Under the pieces are notes generated by a model. That model had not been told where the DNA came from. It ran no database searches and saw only the letters and a program-made list of their open reading frames with translations. Position numbers and translations under genes: made by a program. This document shows positions 50,247-58,101 of a stretch of 64,000 nucleotides of DNA, piece after piece. The stretch's first letter is position 1; each line of letters opens with the position of its first letter. The stretch covers positions 3,223,292-3,287,291 of the forward strand of contig OZ248539.1 in the NCBI GenBank assembly GCA_965234685.1, given 5' to 3'. The DNA comes from Fimbriimonas planktonicus. Its GTDB lineage: Bacteria; Armatimonadota; Fimbriimonadia; Fimbriimonadales; Fimbriimonadaceae.

Positions 50247-51320
50247 TTGGAATCTCGACGCCGTAAATCACTGACGCTTGTTGCCGGAACCATTGGATTA
50301 GCCTTGGGCTGGCTCACATACCAAGCGGTGCTTGAGTCGCAGATCCAAGCAGAATTTGAGCTTGCCCGCGAGTCTGGACTCCCGATTACAGCGAGCGATC
50401 TAGCTGGTGCAAATACCTTGGCGACGCTGTATCCAAACGCCGCACCGTATTACCAAATCGTTTCCGACGGGTTGCTGAGCATGGATCAAGATGCCCAAAA
50501 GATCTACTCGGGCTTGTACGATCCCAAGCGCAATCCTTCGCCTGAGGAAATTCGACAAGGCCTGGCCCAGGTGGCGTTTTTGATGCCGGAAATCGATCGG
50601 GCTGCAACGGCGACAAACTGCCGCTTCAAGCGCGACTACCGACTCGGTTATGCCGTGCTCATGCCGGAATATGCGACGATGCGACAGGTCGCCCGCATCA
50701 AGCTCTCCCAGGCGAAACTGGCGCTGGCCGAAGGCAAACGAACCGAAGCCGTCAAAGAACTGACCCTCGCAGCGAATGTGGCGAGGCATTGCGGTTCGGA
50801 CATGAACGAGATCGGAACCGCAGTTCGAGCCTGGGTGGAAGAAGACGTGATGAAGGTTGTCTTCGAGCTTAAGCCGAGTTCTGATGAGGCTACGGCCGTT
50901 CTTCAGGGACTCGGTGAATTACCCGACGCCCGAAAGGACATCGGCTCAAACCTTGCTTGTTATCGCTACACGATGAGCACAGTCGCGAGCGAATCGGACT
51001 GGGCGCAGGTGCAGACCGACCTTGGACTTCGAAAGGATGACCTCCAGAATGAGCCCGTTCAAGACTGGCTCTACCGAAGTGGATTTGTGCAAAAGGCAAC
51101 GGATTTAAGCATCCTGCGCTCCATGCGCAAAGCGGCAGAATCGGTGCCTGCCAACCCGAAATCGACCAGCGACTTTGCCGAATACAACCGGCTTTGGAAG
51201 GGCCTTCACGGAGCCTGGACGCCGATGCGCGACATGTTCTCCGTCCAGGAAAAGATGGTCGACTATCCGACGAGTTACTTGGCGCTCGTGAAGCATCGCG
51301 ACGAATTGCGAAACTTCTAG
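50247..51320 (+). CDS. Membrane-anchored protein of unknown function
   Basis: 357 aa starting at TTG 50247, with AGGAG upstream. Basic N-terminus MESRRRKS, one membrane helix (about 9-28), then a helical extracytoplasmic domain with no recognised family. The region AKLALAEGKRTEAVKELTLA near 155-175 looks like a TPR-type helical hairpin. It is inserted between the two CoA-transferase subunit genes and ends convergent with the L,D-transpeptidase gene, sharing CTAG. Confidence 0.65.
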   Translation: MESRRRKSLTLVAGTIGLALGWLTYQAVLESQIQAEFELARESGLPITASDLAGANTLATLYPNAAPYYQIVSDGLLSMDQDAQKIYSGLYDPKRNPSPEEIRQGLAQVAFLMPEIDRAATATNCRFKRDYRLGYAVLMPEYATMRQVARIKLSQAKLALAEGKRTEAVKELTLAANVARHCGSDMNEIGTAVRAWVEEDVMKVVFELKPSSDEATAVLQGLGELPDARKDIGSNLACYRYTMSTVASESDWAQVQTDLGLRKDDLQNEPVQDWLYRSGFVQKATDLSILRSMRKAAESVPANPKSTSDFAEYNRLWKGLHGAWTPMRDMFSVQEKMVDYPTSYLALVKHRDELRNF

Positions 51321-52006
51321 CGAGAAACTAGTTCGTAGGCTCCGAGTTTGCTCACTTGGATTTTTTGGACCCTCGGTTTCAATTGGAAGTCGAGGTCAAT
51401 CGTGCGAAGCTGTTGCCAAAGCGGCGTGTCGACCGTCTCGTTGCTGGTGAATTGCCACGGGAAAATGTGGACGGGAATGGGGCCAGTGACCGACCGGGCA
51501 AGCGTGTAAATCTCCTCAATGGCCGGATCGCCCATCGCGAGGCAGCCGATGCTCTTATTGCTGCCGTGGATGAAGATGTCGCTTCCGGGAGTTTCTCGGT
51601 CGGCGAACATTTTGTCAGCCGCGTTCGGATAGTTGATCCCAAGGGATAGGTGGAATTGGCTTTTAGGGTTGAACCGGTCGATTTGATAGATGCCTTCCGG
51701 TACCTGCCGGTCGCCTTCTTTACGTTTCGGACCGGTTTTGCCGGACATCGCGAGGATCGGATACGACTTGAATTTCTTGAGTTTTCCGGTTGCGTTTCCG
51801 ACCCAAACATCGAGCCGCTTCTCCGTTTTGAATGCTCGCAGCAGGAGACGCTTGGGCGGATAGGTCACGCCGATCGCTTTCATCTCCTTCTCCAATTGCG
51901 GTTTAACTCGGGCGGCGGCCACGGCGGCCCGATCAGGCTCAGCTTGGCCAGAGCAAGCGACCAGCACGTTTGCCAGGATCAAGGCAAGCACCACGCGGAA
52001 ATCCAC
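51317..52006 (-). CDS. L,D-transpeptidase (YkuD family) lipoprotein
   Basis: 229 aa. Lipoprotein signal with LVAC (Cys18), then a YkuD catalytic domain with His147 in FIHGSNKSIGCLAMGD and nucleophile Cys155 in the same motif. The sequence NPKSQFHLSLGINYPN is typical of the YafK-like branch. It should make or cut L,D-linkages on peptidoglycan, or attach or release proteins, in the periplasm. The start is GTG 52006, because TAACGT ends six bases before it. It is divergent from the FAD oxidoreductase gene, with the two -10 boxes only six bases apart. Confidence 0.85.
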   Translation of the reverse strand: MDFRVVLALILANVLVACSGQAEPDRAAVAAARVKPQLEKEMKAIGVTYPPKRLLLRAFKTEKRLDVWVGNATGKLKKFKSYPILAMSGKTGPKRKEGDRQVPEGIYQIDRFNPKSQFHLSLGINYPNAADKMFADRETPGSDIFIHGSNKSIGCLAMGDPAIEEIYTLARSVTGPIPVHIFPWQFTSNETVDTPLWQQLRTIDLDFQLKPRVQKIQVSKLGAYELVSR

Positions 52007-52012
52007 GACGGA

Positions 52013-52018
52013 ACGTTA
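52013..52018 (-). promoter_or_regulatory. -10 box TAACGT for L,D-transpeptidase gene, leaderless layout
   Basis: TAACGT on the minus strand ends six bases before the GTG at 52006. Confidence 0.55.
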
Positions 52019-52023
52019 CCGAA

Positions 52024-52029
52024 TAATCT
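52024..52029 (+). promoter_or_regulatory. -10 box TAATCT for FAD oxidoreductase gene, leaderless layout
   Basis: TAATCT ends six bases before ATG 52036. The intervening AAGGAA touches the ATG, too close for a ribosome-binding site. Confidence 0.55.
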
Positions 52030-52035
52030 AAGGAA

Positions 52036-53055
52036 ATGAAATCGGCAACGGTGTACGGCGCGGGGGTCTACGGGCTCTGCCTAGCCTGGCGACTCGTGCA
52101 ACGCGGCTACAACGTGCATGTCCGGTCCTTGGAACCGCCGTTAGGACCGGGAACATCGTCGATCGGCGGCTCGCGCATCTACCGCTTTGCCTACTTCGAG
52201 TCGGCGGCGTACGTGCCGCTCATGCAGCGAGCGTTTGGGCTTTGGGGCGAGCTGGCGTCAGAATTAGGAACGACGGTCCACGAAGCGCGTGGGGTGGTTT
52301 ATGCCGGGCCGGGCGACGGCGACCTGCTAAGAGGAGTTCGGGGCTCCGCCGAGCAGTACGGACTCCGAATTGAGTCTGGACACCCAGTTCCGGAACCGCT
52401 TCCGGATGGATACGAAACGGTTTTTGAGCCGGATGCCGGGTTTCTTTACTCGGATCGGATTTGCCTTGGGTTGTTCGAGCGTCTGCAGGGGCTCGGCGTG
52501 CAGTTTGAATACGGCGTTCCCGCGGTCGCCGATGCTGGATTGAGTTTTTTTGCCCTAGGGCCGGGAATGAAGGCGCTTTGCCCCAAGTGGAGCCTAACGG
52601 TGACCATGCAAACCATTGCTTGGCTGGAGGGCGTCTCCGATACGTTGCCGGTTTTCGGGTTCGATGGCGGGCAAGGAAGCTTTCTTTACGGAATTCCGGC
52701 GCATGCCGATTGCACCTTAGTCAAGGTCGGCGAGCACTTGCCCGGCCCGGTGGCTGGGCTTGCGCTAGCTGATCCATTCGCCCAATTGCCTGGCATCGCG
52801 TCGAACGTCGCTCGCTTCCTCGGCCCGGAAGCGCGAGTGGTTCAGAAAGCGGCTTGCCGGTACACCAATACGGTCGATGGCGACTTCATCGTCGACTGGG
52901 TGCGGGCCAATGCCCTCGGCATCAACGCCTGCAGCGGGCACGGCTTCAAGTTTGCGCCGGCGGTTGCGGATCTTGCGATTGAGTTGGCGGAAAGTGGCGT
53001 TCGTCCCGAGTTGATTCAGGACTTTGGCGCAGATCGGTTCTCGGTGCCAGAATAA
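52036..53055 (+). CDS. FAD-dependent oxidoreductase (DAO/sarcosine oxidase-like)
   Basis: 339 aa. N-terminal dinucleotide-binding motif VYGAGVYGLCLAWRL (GxGxxG), a glycine-rich GGSRIYRFAY segment, and the C-terminal FAD-binding SGHGFKFAPAVADLAIEL, as in monomeric sarcosine or N-methyltryptophan oxidases. It probably oxidises a secondary amine or amino acid. The Cys that binds FAD covalently in sarcosine oxidase may correspond to the Cys in NACSGHGF, which is shifted, so covalent FAD is uncertain. It lies between the CoA-transferase subunits, 24 bases before scoB, and may be co-transcribed with it. Confidence 0.82.
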   Translation: MKSATVYGAGVYGLCLAWRLVQRGYNVHVRSLEPPLGPGTSSIGGSRIYRFAYFESAAYVPLMQRAFGLWGELASELGTTVHEARGVVYAGPGDGDLLRGVRGSAEQYGLRIESGHPVPEPLPDGYETVFEPDAGFLYSDRICLGLFERLQGLGVQFEYGVPAVADAGLSFFALGPGMKALCPKWSLTVTMQTIAWLEGVSDTLPVFGFDGGQGSFLYGIPAHADCTLVKVGEHLPGPVAGLALADPFAQLPGIASNVARFLGPEARVVQKAACRYTNTVDGDFIVDWVRANALGINACSGHGFKFAPAVADLAIELAESGVRPELIQDFGADRFSVPE

Positions 53056-53079
53056 CGTAGAACGAAGGAGTTCAACACC

Positions 53080-53715
53080 ATGCCTTGGAACCGAGATCAG
53101 CTTGCTCAACGTGCCGCGAAGGAGCTTCGCGACGGCTTCTATGTGAATCTCGGAATCGGGATTCCGACCCTCGTGGCGAACTACATTCCGGACGGGATGG
53201 ATGTGGTCCTGCAGAGCGAAAACGGCATGCTCGGCCTCGGCCCGTTTCCATTGGAAAGTGAAGTTGACCCGGACCTGATCAACGCCGGAAAGCAGACGGT
53301 GACCGAGATTCCGGGCACGTCTTACTTCTCCTCGGCAGATTCTTTCGCGATGATCCGCGGCGGGCATATCGACCTCAGCATCCTCGGCGCGATGGAAGTC
53401 AGCGAGAACGGTGACCTCGCGAACTGGATGATTCCCGGAAAGATGGTGAAGGGGATGGGCGGTGCCATGGACCTGGTGGCCGGAGTCAAGCGCGTCGTCG
53501 TCGTGATGGAGCACACCAACAAGGCGGGCGAATCGAAGGTTCTGCGCGAATGCCGCCTTCCTCTCACCGGCAAAGGTTGCGTGGACCTCATCGTTACGGA
53601 CCTCTGTGTTTTCGAAGTTTCCGAAGATGGATTGGTCCTGCTCGAGCTGGCCCCCGAGGTAACGGTTCAGGAAATCGAAGCCAAAACCGAAGCTAAGTTT
53701 AAGGTCGCAAGTTAA
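53080..53715 (+). CDS. scoB: 3-oxoacid CoA-transferase subunit B
   Basis: Beta subunit partner of ScoA. 211 aa. The catalytic Glu forming the CoA thioester is in SENGMLGLGP. Other blocks are YVNLGIGIPTLVANYIP at the start and MGGAMDLVAGVKRVVVVMEH. GGAG precedes the ATG. It is separated from scoA by about 2.9 kb holding three genes, one on the opposite strand, so the subunits cannot share a simple operon. The last four bases overlap the convergent MFS gene (TTAA). Confidence 0.94.
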   Translation: MPWNRDQLAQRAAKELRDGFYVNLGIGIPTLVANYIPDGMDVVLQSENGMLGLGPFPLESEVDPDLINAGKQTVTEIPGTSYFSSADSFAMIRGGHIDLSILGAMEVSENGDLANWMIPGKMVKGMGGAMDLVAGVKRVVVVMEHTNKAGESKVLRECRLPLTGKGCVDLIVTDLCVFEVSEDGLVLLELAPEVTVQEIEAKTEAKFKVAS

Positions 53716-54929
53716 TCCGGCAGCGGAAGACCTTTGGTCTCCGGTGCCCAGATTAGTGCTAGCAGACCGATCACGTAGATCCCGCCGGCCACGACGACGA
53801 CCAAGGCAACGTTGCCCTGGTTGCTCGACATCAGCGCGCCCATGAGGGCGGGAACTGGCGCGCTCACCACGCGCCCGACGTTGTACGCCAGCCCCGATCC
53901 GGTCGCTCGGAGGCGAGACGGAAACAGCTCCGGGAAGTACAAAACGAACCCAGACGACAGGCCGATGCTGAAGAAAGTGGCGACCGGCAGCAGCCAAAGA
54001 AGCCGATTTAGGTCAGGAGTGCCGGAAAGCGCGAGGTACGCCGAAACGGGTGCGCCGATGAAGAAAACCGCAAACGCCGGGCGTCGTCCAATTCGGTCGG
54101 CAATCAGCGGAAAAAGAAGAACGCCAATCAAGGTTCCGATGTGAATCGTAAAGGTGTTGAGGCTGAGGAACTGCTTTGATGCCTCCGGAGCCAAACCAGC
54201 CCCGGCTTGCTTAATAAGGTTCGGTAGCCAGAACGGCAGAATTCCCGCCCCGGTGACGCCTACGACCCCGAGCAGCACAGCAGAAAGCGTGCGTCGCCGC
54301 TGATCGGCGGAGGCAAAGAGGTCCGAAAACTTACCGCTGTCCGGCTTCGGCGCTGCCTCCTCGTTTTGTGATTTGAAGCGAAAGAAGAAGCAAAGCAGCG
54401 CAGGAATCGCCCCAACAAAGAACAAGGCCTGCCACTGCCCGGCGGGCACGCTGAGGTTCGCGATGGCGGCAAACCACGGCCCAAAGGCGGCGGCCGACTG
54501 CAAGAACCCACTCGCGCGGGCCCGGAAATTGGCGGGGACGCTTTCGGCGACCAGTGCCGCCCCGGCTGCCCACTCGCCCCCGATCCCGAGCGCGGTGATA
54601 AATCTCGCAATCATCACTTGCTCGGGCGTCTGGCAGAAACCAGTCAGCCCGGTGAACAGGGAGTACATCAGGATAGTGGTGATGAGCACCTGTGTCCGGC
54701 CCCACCGGTCGGCCAGGATGCCGAAGATAAGCCCACCAAGCGACCAGCCGACCAGAAAAACCGTCTGGATCTGGCCTTCAAGCGCCGTGCCGATCTCTTT
54801 GTAACGCGCTTCACCCAGCATCTGGGTCAGCATCGGGATCTTCGCGAAGTTGAACAGCGCGGTGTCCATGATGTCGAACACCCAGCCTAGCCAGGCGAGG
54901 AACAGGACGAGGAGGTAGCGCTGCTTCAA
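53712..54929 (-). CDS. MFS transporter, sugar/organic-acid:H+ symporter type
   Basis: 405 aa, twelve membrane segments. The signature loop between segments 2 and 3 is GILADRWGRTQVLI, its counterpart in the second half is PLIADRIGRRPAF, and GIGGEWAAGAALVAE in segment 4 is typical of the SHS/AAHS branch for carboxylates and aromatic acids. Substrate not decided. The start is TTG 54929, with TAGAAT nine bases upstream. It converges on scoB, so a role in ketoacid or amine uptake is possible but only contextual. Confidence 0.85.
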   Translation of the reverse strand: MKQRYLLVLFLAWLGWVFDIMDTALFNFAKIPMLTQMLGEARYKEIGTALEGQIQTVFLVGWSLGGLIFGILADRWGRTQVLITTILMYSLFTGLTGFCQTPEQVMIARFITALGIGGEWAAGAALVAESVPANFRARASGFLQSAAAFGPWFAAIANLSVPAGQWQALFFVGAIPALLCFFFRFKSQNEEAAPKPDSGKFSDLFASADQRRRTLSAVLLGVVGVTGAGILPFWLPNLIKQAGAGLAPEASKQFLSLNTFTIHIGTLIGVLLFPLIADRIGRRPAFAVFFIGAPVSAYLALSGTPDLNRLLWLLPVATFFSIGLSSGFVLYFPELFPSRLRATGSGLAYNVGRVVSAPVPALMGALMSSNQGNVALVVVVAGGIYVIGLLALIWAPETKGLPLPD

Positions 54930-54938
54930 GGTCGGATC

Positions 54939-54944
54939 ATTCTA
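54939..54944 (-). promoter_or_regulatory. -10 box TAGAAT for MFS gene
   Basis: TAGAAT on the minus strand ends nine bases before the TTG at 54929. Confidence 0.4.
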
Positions 54945-54962
54945 GTCCACCGGCCCGCACTA

Positions 54963-56120
54963 CTACAGTCGGGACATTGGGTTCACCGGACGACCGTTGA
55001 TTCTCATCTCGAAGTGCAGGTGCGGACCGGTGCTGAGGCCGGTTGAACCGACGGCGCCGATGCGTTGGCCCTGGCGGACGGTTTGCCCGGCGCGGACGGC
55101 GAGGCTGCTGCAGTGCGCATAGACTGTCGTGAGCCCACCACCGTGGTCAAGGATGATACGGTTCCCATAGCCGCCGCTGTACGAGGCGGAGATCACCGTT
55201 CCATCCGCAACGGCGAAGATGGGGGAGCCGCTACGCGCGCCGAAGTCTGTTCCGGCGTGGAGTCGACTAATGCGCAGGATCGGATGGAATCGGTTTCCGA
55301 AACCGCTGGTGACGGGCGCGTTCACCGGGCGCATGAATCGTCCTTTGAACGGCTTTCGCGCTGTCTTTGGGTTCTTCTTGATTCGGCGGTTATAAGCGGC
55401 AATTTCCGCGGCGATGTTTCGCTCGTCCGCCTGGAACTGTTGCAGCAGCTTTTTGAGCTCGGCTTGTCGGCTCCGCAGCTGCTTCAGCGCAATACTCTTC
55501 TCTTCGCGCACGTCGCTTAGCTCAGCTTCCTTTCTGTCTTCGAACGCCCGAAGCTTTTCGTACTGCCTCACGACCGAGTCTTGCTGCCGCTTCTTTTCGC
55601 TCACGTTGCGGGTGAGCGATTCGTACCGGTCGAACAGCTCACGGTCCTTTTCGGCGATGGTCCGAAGCATTCCGGAACGGCTGACGAAATCGCCGACGGT
55701 TTGCGCTCCGGATACGATGCTGATGTAGCTGCCGTTGGTTTGCATGTACATCGCGCGGAGCCGCGAGCGGACTTTGGCGCGAGTCTCTGCGACCAGCACT
55801 TCCATTTGCTTCAGGTTTTCCGCGAGCTTGACCTGCTCAGCGCGGTTTGAATGAAGGTTTGCGCGGGTTTCCTCGACCTGTTCGCCGAGCGATTCCAGGC
55901 GGGCTTCCAAAGTGCGAAGGTCAGTCGTGACCACGCGGGCTTTTTGAGTGGTCGCTCGAAGCTCGGCGGCGACGCGGCTCTTTTGCGATTTAACTTGATT
56001 GAGTTTTCGGCTGAGCGATTTGGGATTTTTTGCCGTGCCAGATTTGGACTGTGCGGTCGCGGATTGGACGGACACAAGTGCCACCGAGACGAACAGAGCC
56101 GCAAGAATCCGAGTTCTCAT
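54963..56120 (-). CDS. EnvC-like M23 (LytM) peptidoglycan hydrolase
   Basis: 385 aa. Signal peptide about 1-24, long coiled coil at about 30-240, then a LytM domain at about 275-385. The zinc site looks complete, with His and Asp in HAGTDFGARSG and the HLHFEMRI His pair, plus YAHCSSL. E. coli EnvC has a degenerate site and only activates amidases; this protein may cut peptidoglycan itself. The ATG overlaps the ftsX stop (ATGA), so it is the third gene of an ftsE-ftsX-envC operon. FtsEX probably controls it through the coiled coil. Confidence 0.87.
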   Translation of the reverse strand: MRTRILAALFVSVALVSVQSATAQSKSGTAKNPKSLSRKLNQVKSQKSRVAAELRATTQKARVVTTDLRTLEARLESLGEQVEETRANLHSNRAEQVKLAENLKQMEVLVAETRAKVRSRLRAMYMQTNGSYISIVSGAQTVGDFVSRSGMLRTIAEKDRELFDRYESLTRNVSEKKRQQDSVVRQYEKLRAFEDRKEAELSDVREEKSIALKQLRSRQAELKKLLQQFQADERNIAAEIAAYNRRIKKNPKTARKPFKGRFMRPVNAPVTSGFGNRFHPILRISRLHAGTDFGARSGSPIFAVADGTVISASYSGGYGNRIILDHGGGLTTVYAHCSSLAVRAGQTVRQGQRIGAVGSTGLSTGPHLHFEMRINGRPVNPMSRL

Positions 56121-56992
56121 GGTTTCATCGGCACCAGAATAGCGATGTAAGAACAAACAAGACCGTAGACCGCGCCGACGATGGACAGCAACGCCAAACC
56201 GGCGAGGATTGGGAACGGCGGCAGACCGGCGAAGGCGGTTTGGTCCAGTAGGCGGCTCTCGATTGCCCGCTGCGCGGCGTACAACATTCCGGTCGCTAGG
56301 ATTCCTCCGACGGTTCCGTAAATGAAGCCCTCTATGAGATACGGAACGCGGACGCTGAATCGGGACGCACCGACCAACATCATGACGCGTGCTTCTCGGC
56401 GCCGTGAAAAGACGGCCAAACGGATTGCGTTGTAGATCAGAATGCCGCTCGTAAGGAGCAGAAGACCCCCAAGGCCGGTCGCGAGCCAGTTGAGGAACGA
56501 GCGAGTTTGTTCGAGCAGGCGCTGCTCGTCTCGGAGATATTCCACCCCGCGCTCTGGATCAAGGTTCGGCAAAGCACGAACACTTGCCGCAACGGAGTCC
56601 GCCTTCTTCAGGTCCGAGAGGATTATCTTAAATGCCTCTGGAAGCGGATTCTCGATCCCATCGGTAACTTCTGGTTTGTACTTCGCCTTCTCCCGTTCCC
56701 ACGCACGGTCTTTGGGAATCCAGTTCACGACGGCCACGCCGGGAATTTCGCGGATCGCTTTCGCGGTGGCTTGAACTTGCGGAATCTTCGCCCCATCCAC
56801 CATGTAGGCGCGCATTTCGAACTTGCCCGTAAGCGATTCGGACAGCTTGTTGAGATGGAAATACGAGTAGCCGACGCCGCCGAAAAGGAAGAGGGTGAGG
56901 GCCACGGTCGCGATGGCCGCGTAGGTCATCGTCAGATTTCGACGAATCGCCTCGAAGGCTTCGCCAAGAATGAAGCTAATACTGTCGAGCAA
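56117..56992 (-). CDS. ftsX: Cell division protein FtsX
   Basis: 291-aa integral membrane partner of FtsE. Four membrane segments: about 22-44 and three in the C-terminal 130 residues. A periplasmic loop (about 45-160) would grip the EnvC coiled coil. The AVFSRRREARVMMLVGAS segment is the conserved cytoplasmic coupling region. The start is TTG 56992 with GGAGGA upstream, overlapping the end of ftsE by 17 bases; longer frames enter ftsE and are not credible. FtsEX uses ATP hydrolysis to gate cell-wall hydrolysis at division. Confidence 0.9.
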   Translation of the reverse strand: MLDSISFILGEAFEAIRRNLTMTYAAIATVALTLFLFGGVGYSYFHLNKLSESLTGKFEMRAYMVDGAKIPQVQATAKAIREIPGVAVVNWIPKDRAWEREKAKYKPEVTDGIENPLPEAFKIILSDLKKADSVAASVRALPNLDPERGVEYLRDEQRLLEQTRSFLNWLATGLGGLLLLTSGILIYNAIRLAVFSRRREARVMMLVGASRFSVRVPYLIEGFIYGTVGGILATGMLYAAQRAIESRLLDQTAFAGLPPFPILAGLALLSIVGAVYGLVCSYIAILVPMKP

Positions 56993-57665
56993 GCGAGTCC
57001 TCCACGATCTTTCCGTGATCCAGACGAATGACGCGCCGTCCGTAGCGCTCGACAACCGGCATGTCGTGGCTGGCAATGAGAATGGTCATGCCCTCCAGGT
57101 TTAGTTTCACGAGTAGATCCATAACTTCGGCTGAGTGGTCTGGATCGAGATTGCCGGTGGGCTCGTCGGCAATGAGCAGCGGGGGCTTGTTGATCAGCGC
57201 GCGACCGATGGCAACGCGCTGTTGTTCGCCGCCCGAAAGTTGGTGCGGAAGGGCGTCAGCGCGATGCGCGATCTGAACTTGTTCGAGGATCGCCGGGACT
57301 TCGCGGCGAACTTCGCGCTTCGTGTGCCCAACGGCGCGCATGGCGTAGGCGACGTTTTCCCAAACTCGCTTGTTGGGAAGCAACGCAAAATCTTGCGGGA
57401 CGATGCCCATTTGGCGACGAAGGCGAAATACCGTCCGATCGTTATAATCGCCGACTTCTTGGCCATCGATGCGGACCTCGCCCGAGGTGTGGCGAACTTC
57501 TCGGGTCAGCACTTTGATGAGGGTGCTCTTACCCGCGCCAGTACGACCGACGATAAAGACGAACTCTCCACGTCCAATTTGCAGAGTTACGCCGTCCAAT
57601 CCTTGGACTTGACCGGGGTAGCTTACGTGTACGTCCCGGAACTCAACGTACGGCCTGTCCGTCAC
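56976..57665 (-). CDS. ftsE: Cell division ATP-binding protein FtsE
   Basis: 229-aa ABC ATPase. Walker A GRTGAGKST (40-48), Q-loop MGIVPQDF, signature LSGGEQQRVAIGRAL, Walker B LLIADEPTGNLD, and H-loop ASHD. The frame extends to an ATG at 57707 that overlaps the mntR start. GTG 57665 matches the family length and has GGTACCCT eight bases upstream, so I take it. First gene of the ftsE-ftsX-envC operon, divergent from the mntR-like regulator. Confidence 0.93.
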   Translation of the reverse strand: MTDRPYVEFRDVHVSYPGQVQGLDGVTLQIGRGEFVFIVGRTGAGKSTLIKVLTREVRHTSGEVRIDGQEVGDYNDRTVFRLRRQMGIVPQDFALLPNKRVWENVAYAMRAVGHTKREVRREVPAILEQVQIAHRADALPHQLSGGEQQRVAIGRALINKPPLLIADEPTGNLDPDHSAEVMDLLVKLNLEGMTILIASHDMPVVERYGRRVIRLDHGKIVEDSLARQY

Positions 57666-57673
57666 TAGAGGGT

Positions 57674-57679
57674 AGGGTA
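57674..57679 (-). promoter_or_regulatory. -10 box TACCCT for ftsE operon, leaderless layout
   Basis: TACCCT, within GGTACCCT on the minus strand, ends eight bases before GTG 57665. Confidence 0.55.
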
Positions 57680-57705
57680 CCGAATAATTGTCGAACGGAT
57701 TGAAC

Positions 57706-58101
57706 ATGGAGACGAATCCCTTTCAGCGCACGCGTGATGACCACAGCCGAGAACGCGCGGAGGACTACGTTGAACTCATCGACCTCCTGATTCGGGAAAC
57801 CGGCGAGGCGCGAGCCACTGATTTAGCCGGACGTCTCGGCATCAGCCATGTTACGGTTTCGAAGACCGTCCGCCGCCTTCAGCGCGACGGCCTTGTGACC
57901 GCGTTACCGTACCGATCGATCTTCCTTACCGATGCCGGCCAGACCCTTGCCGATCAGGCAAAGGTACGGCACGAGCTGGTTTTGGCATTTTTGCTTGCCA
58001 TCGGCGTGTCTCCGACGACGGCGGAGGTCGATGCCGAAGGCATCGAACACCACGTCAGTGCGGAGACTTTGGACCGGATGCAGGCGTTTCTCGGCCGTTA
58101 G
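57706..58101 (+). CDS. mntR: MntR/DtxR-type manganese-dependent regulator
   Basis: 131-aa iron-dependent-repressor family protein of the short MntR type. The winged helix is at about 20-85 (RATDLAGRLGISHVTVSKTV, RLQRDGLVTALPYR), followed by the dimerisation/metal domain (RHELVLAFLLAIGVS, EGIEHHVS) whose Glu and His residues are the expected Mn ligands. It normally senses Mn2+ and represses uptake or activates export. No Mn transporter is in the window. It shares a short divergent region with ftsE and four bases with convergent rnj. Confidence 0.87.
   Translation: METNPFQRTRDDHSRERAEDYVELIDLLIRETGEARATDLAGRLGISHVTVSKTVRRLQRDGLVTALPYRSIFLTDAGQTLADQAKVRHELVLAFLLAIGVSPTTAEVDAEGIEHHVSAETLDRMQAFLGR

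Noticed and set aside
52765..53997. 410-aa open frame on the minus strand
   Set aside because: Antisense to the FAD oxidoreductase, scoB and the end of the MFS gene; no coherent protein features.
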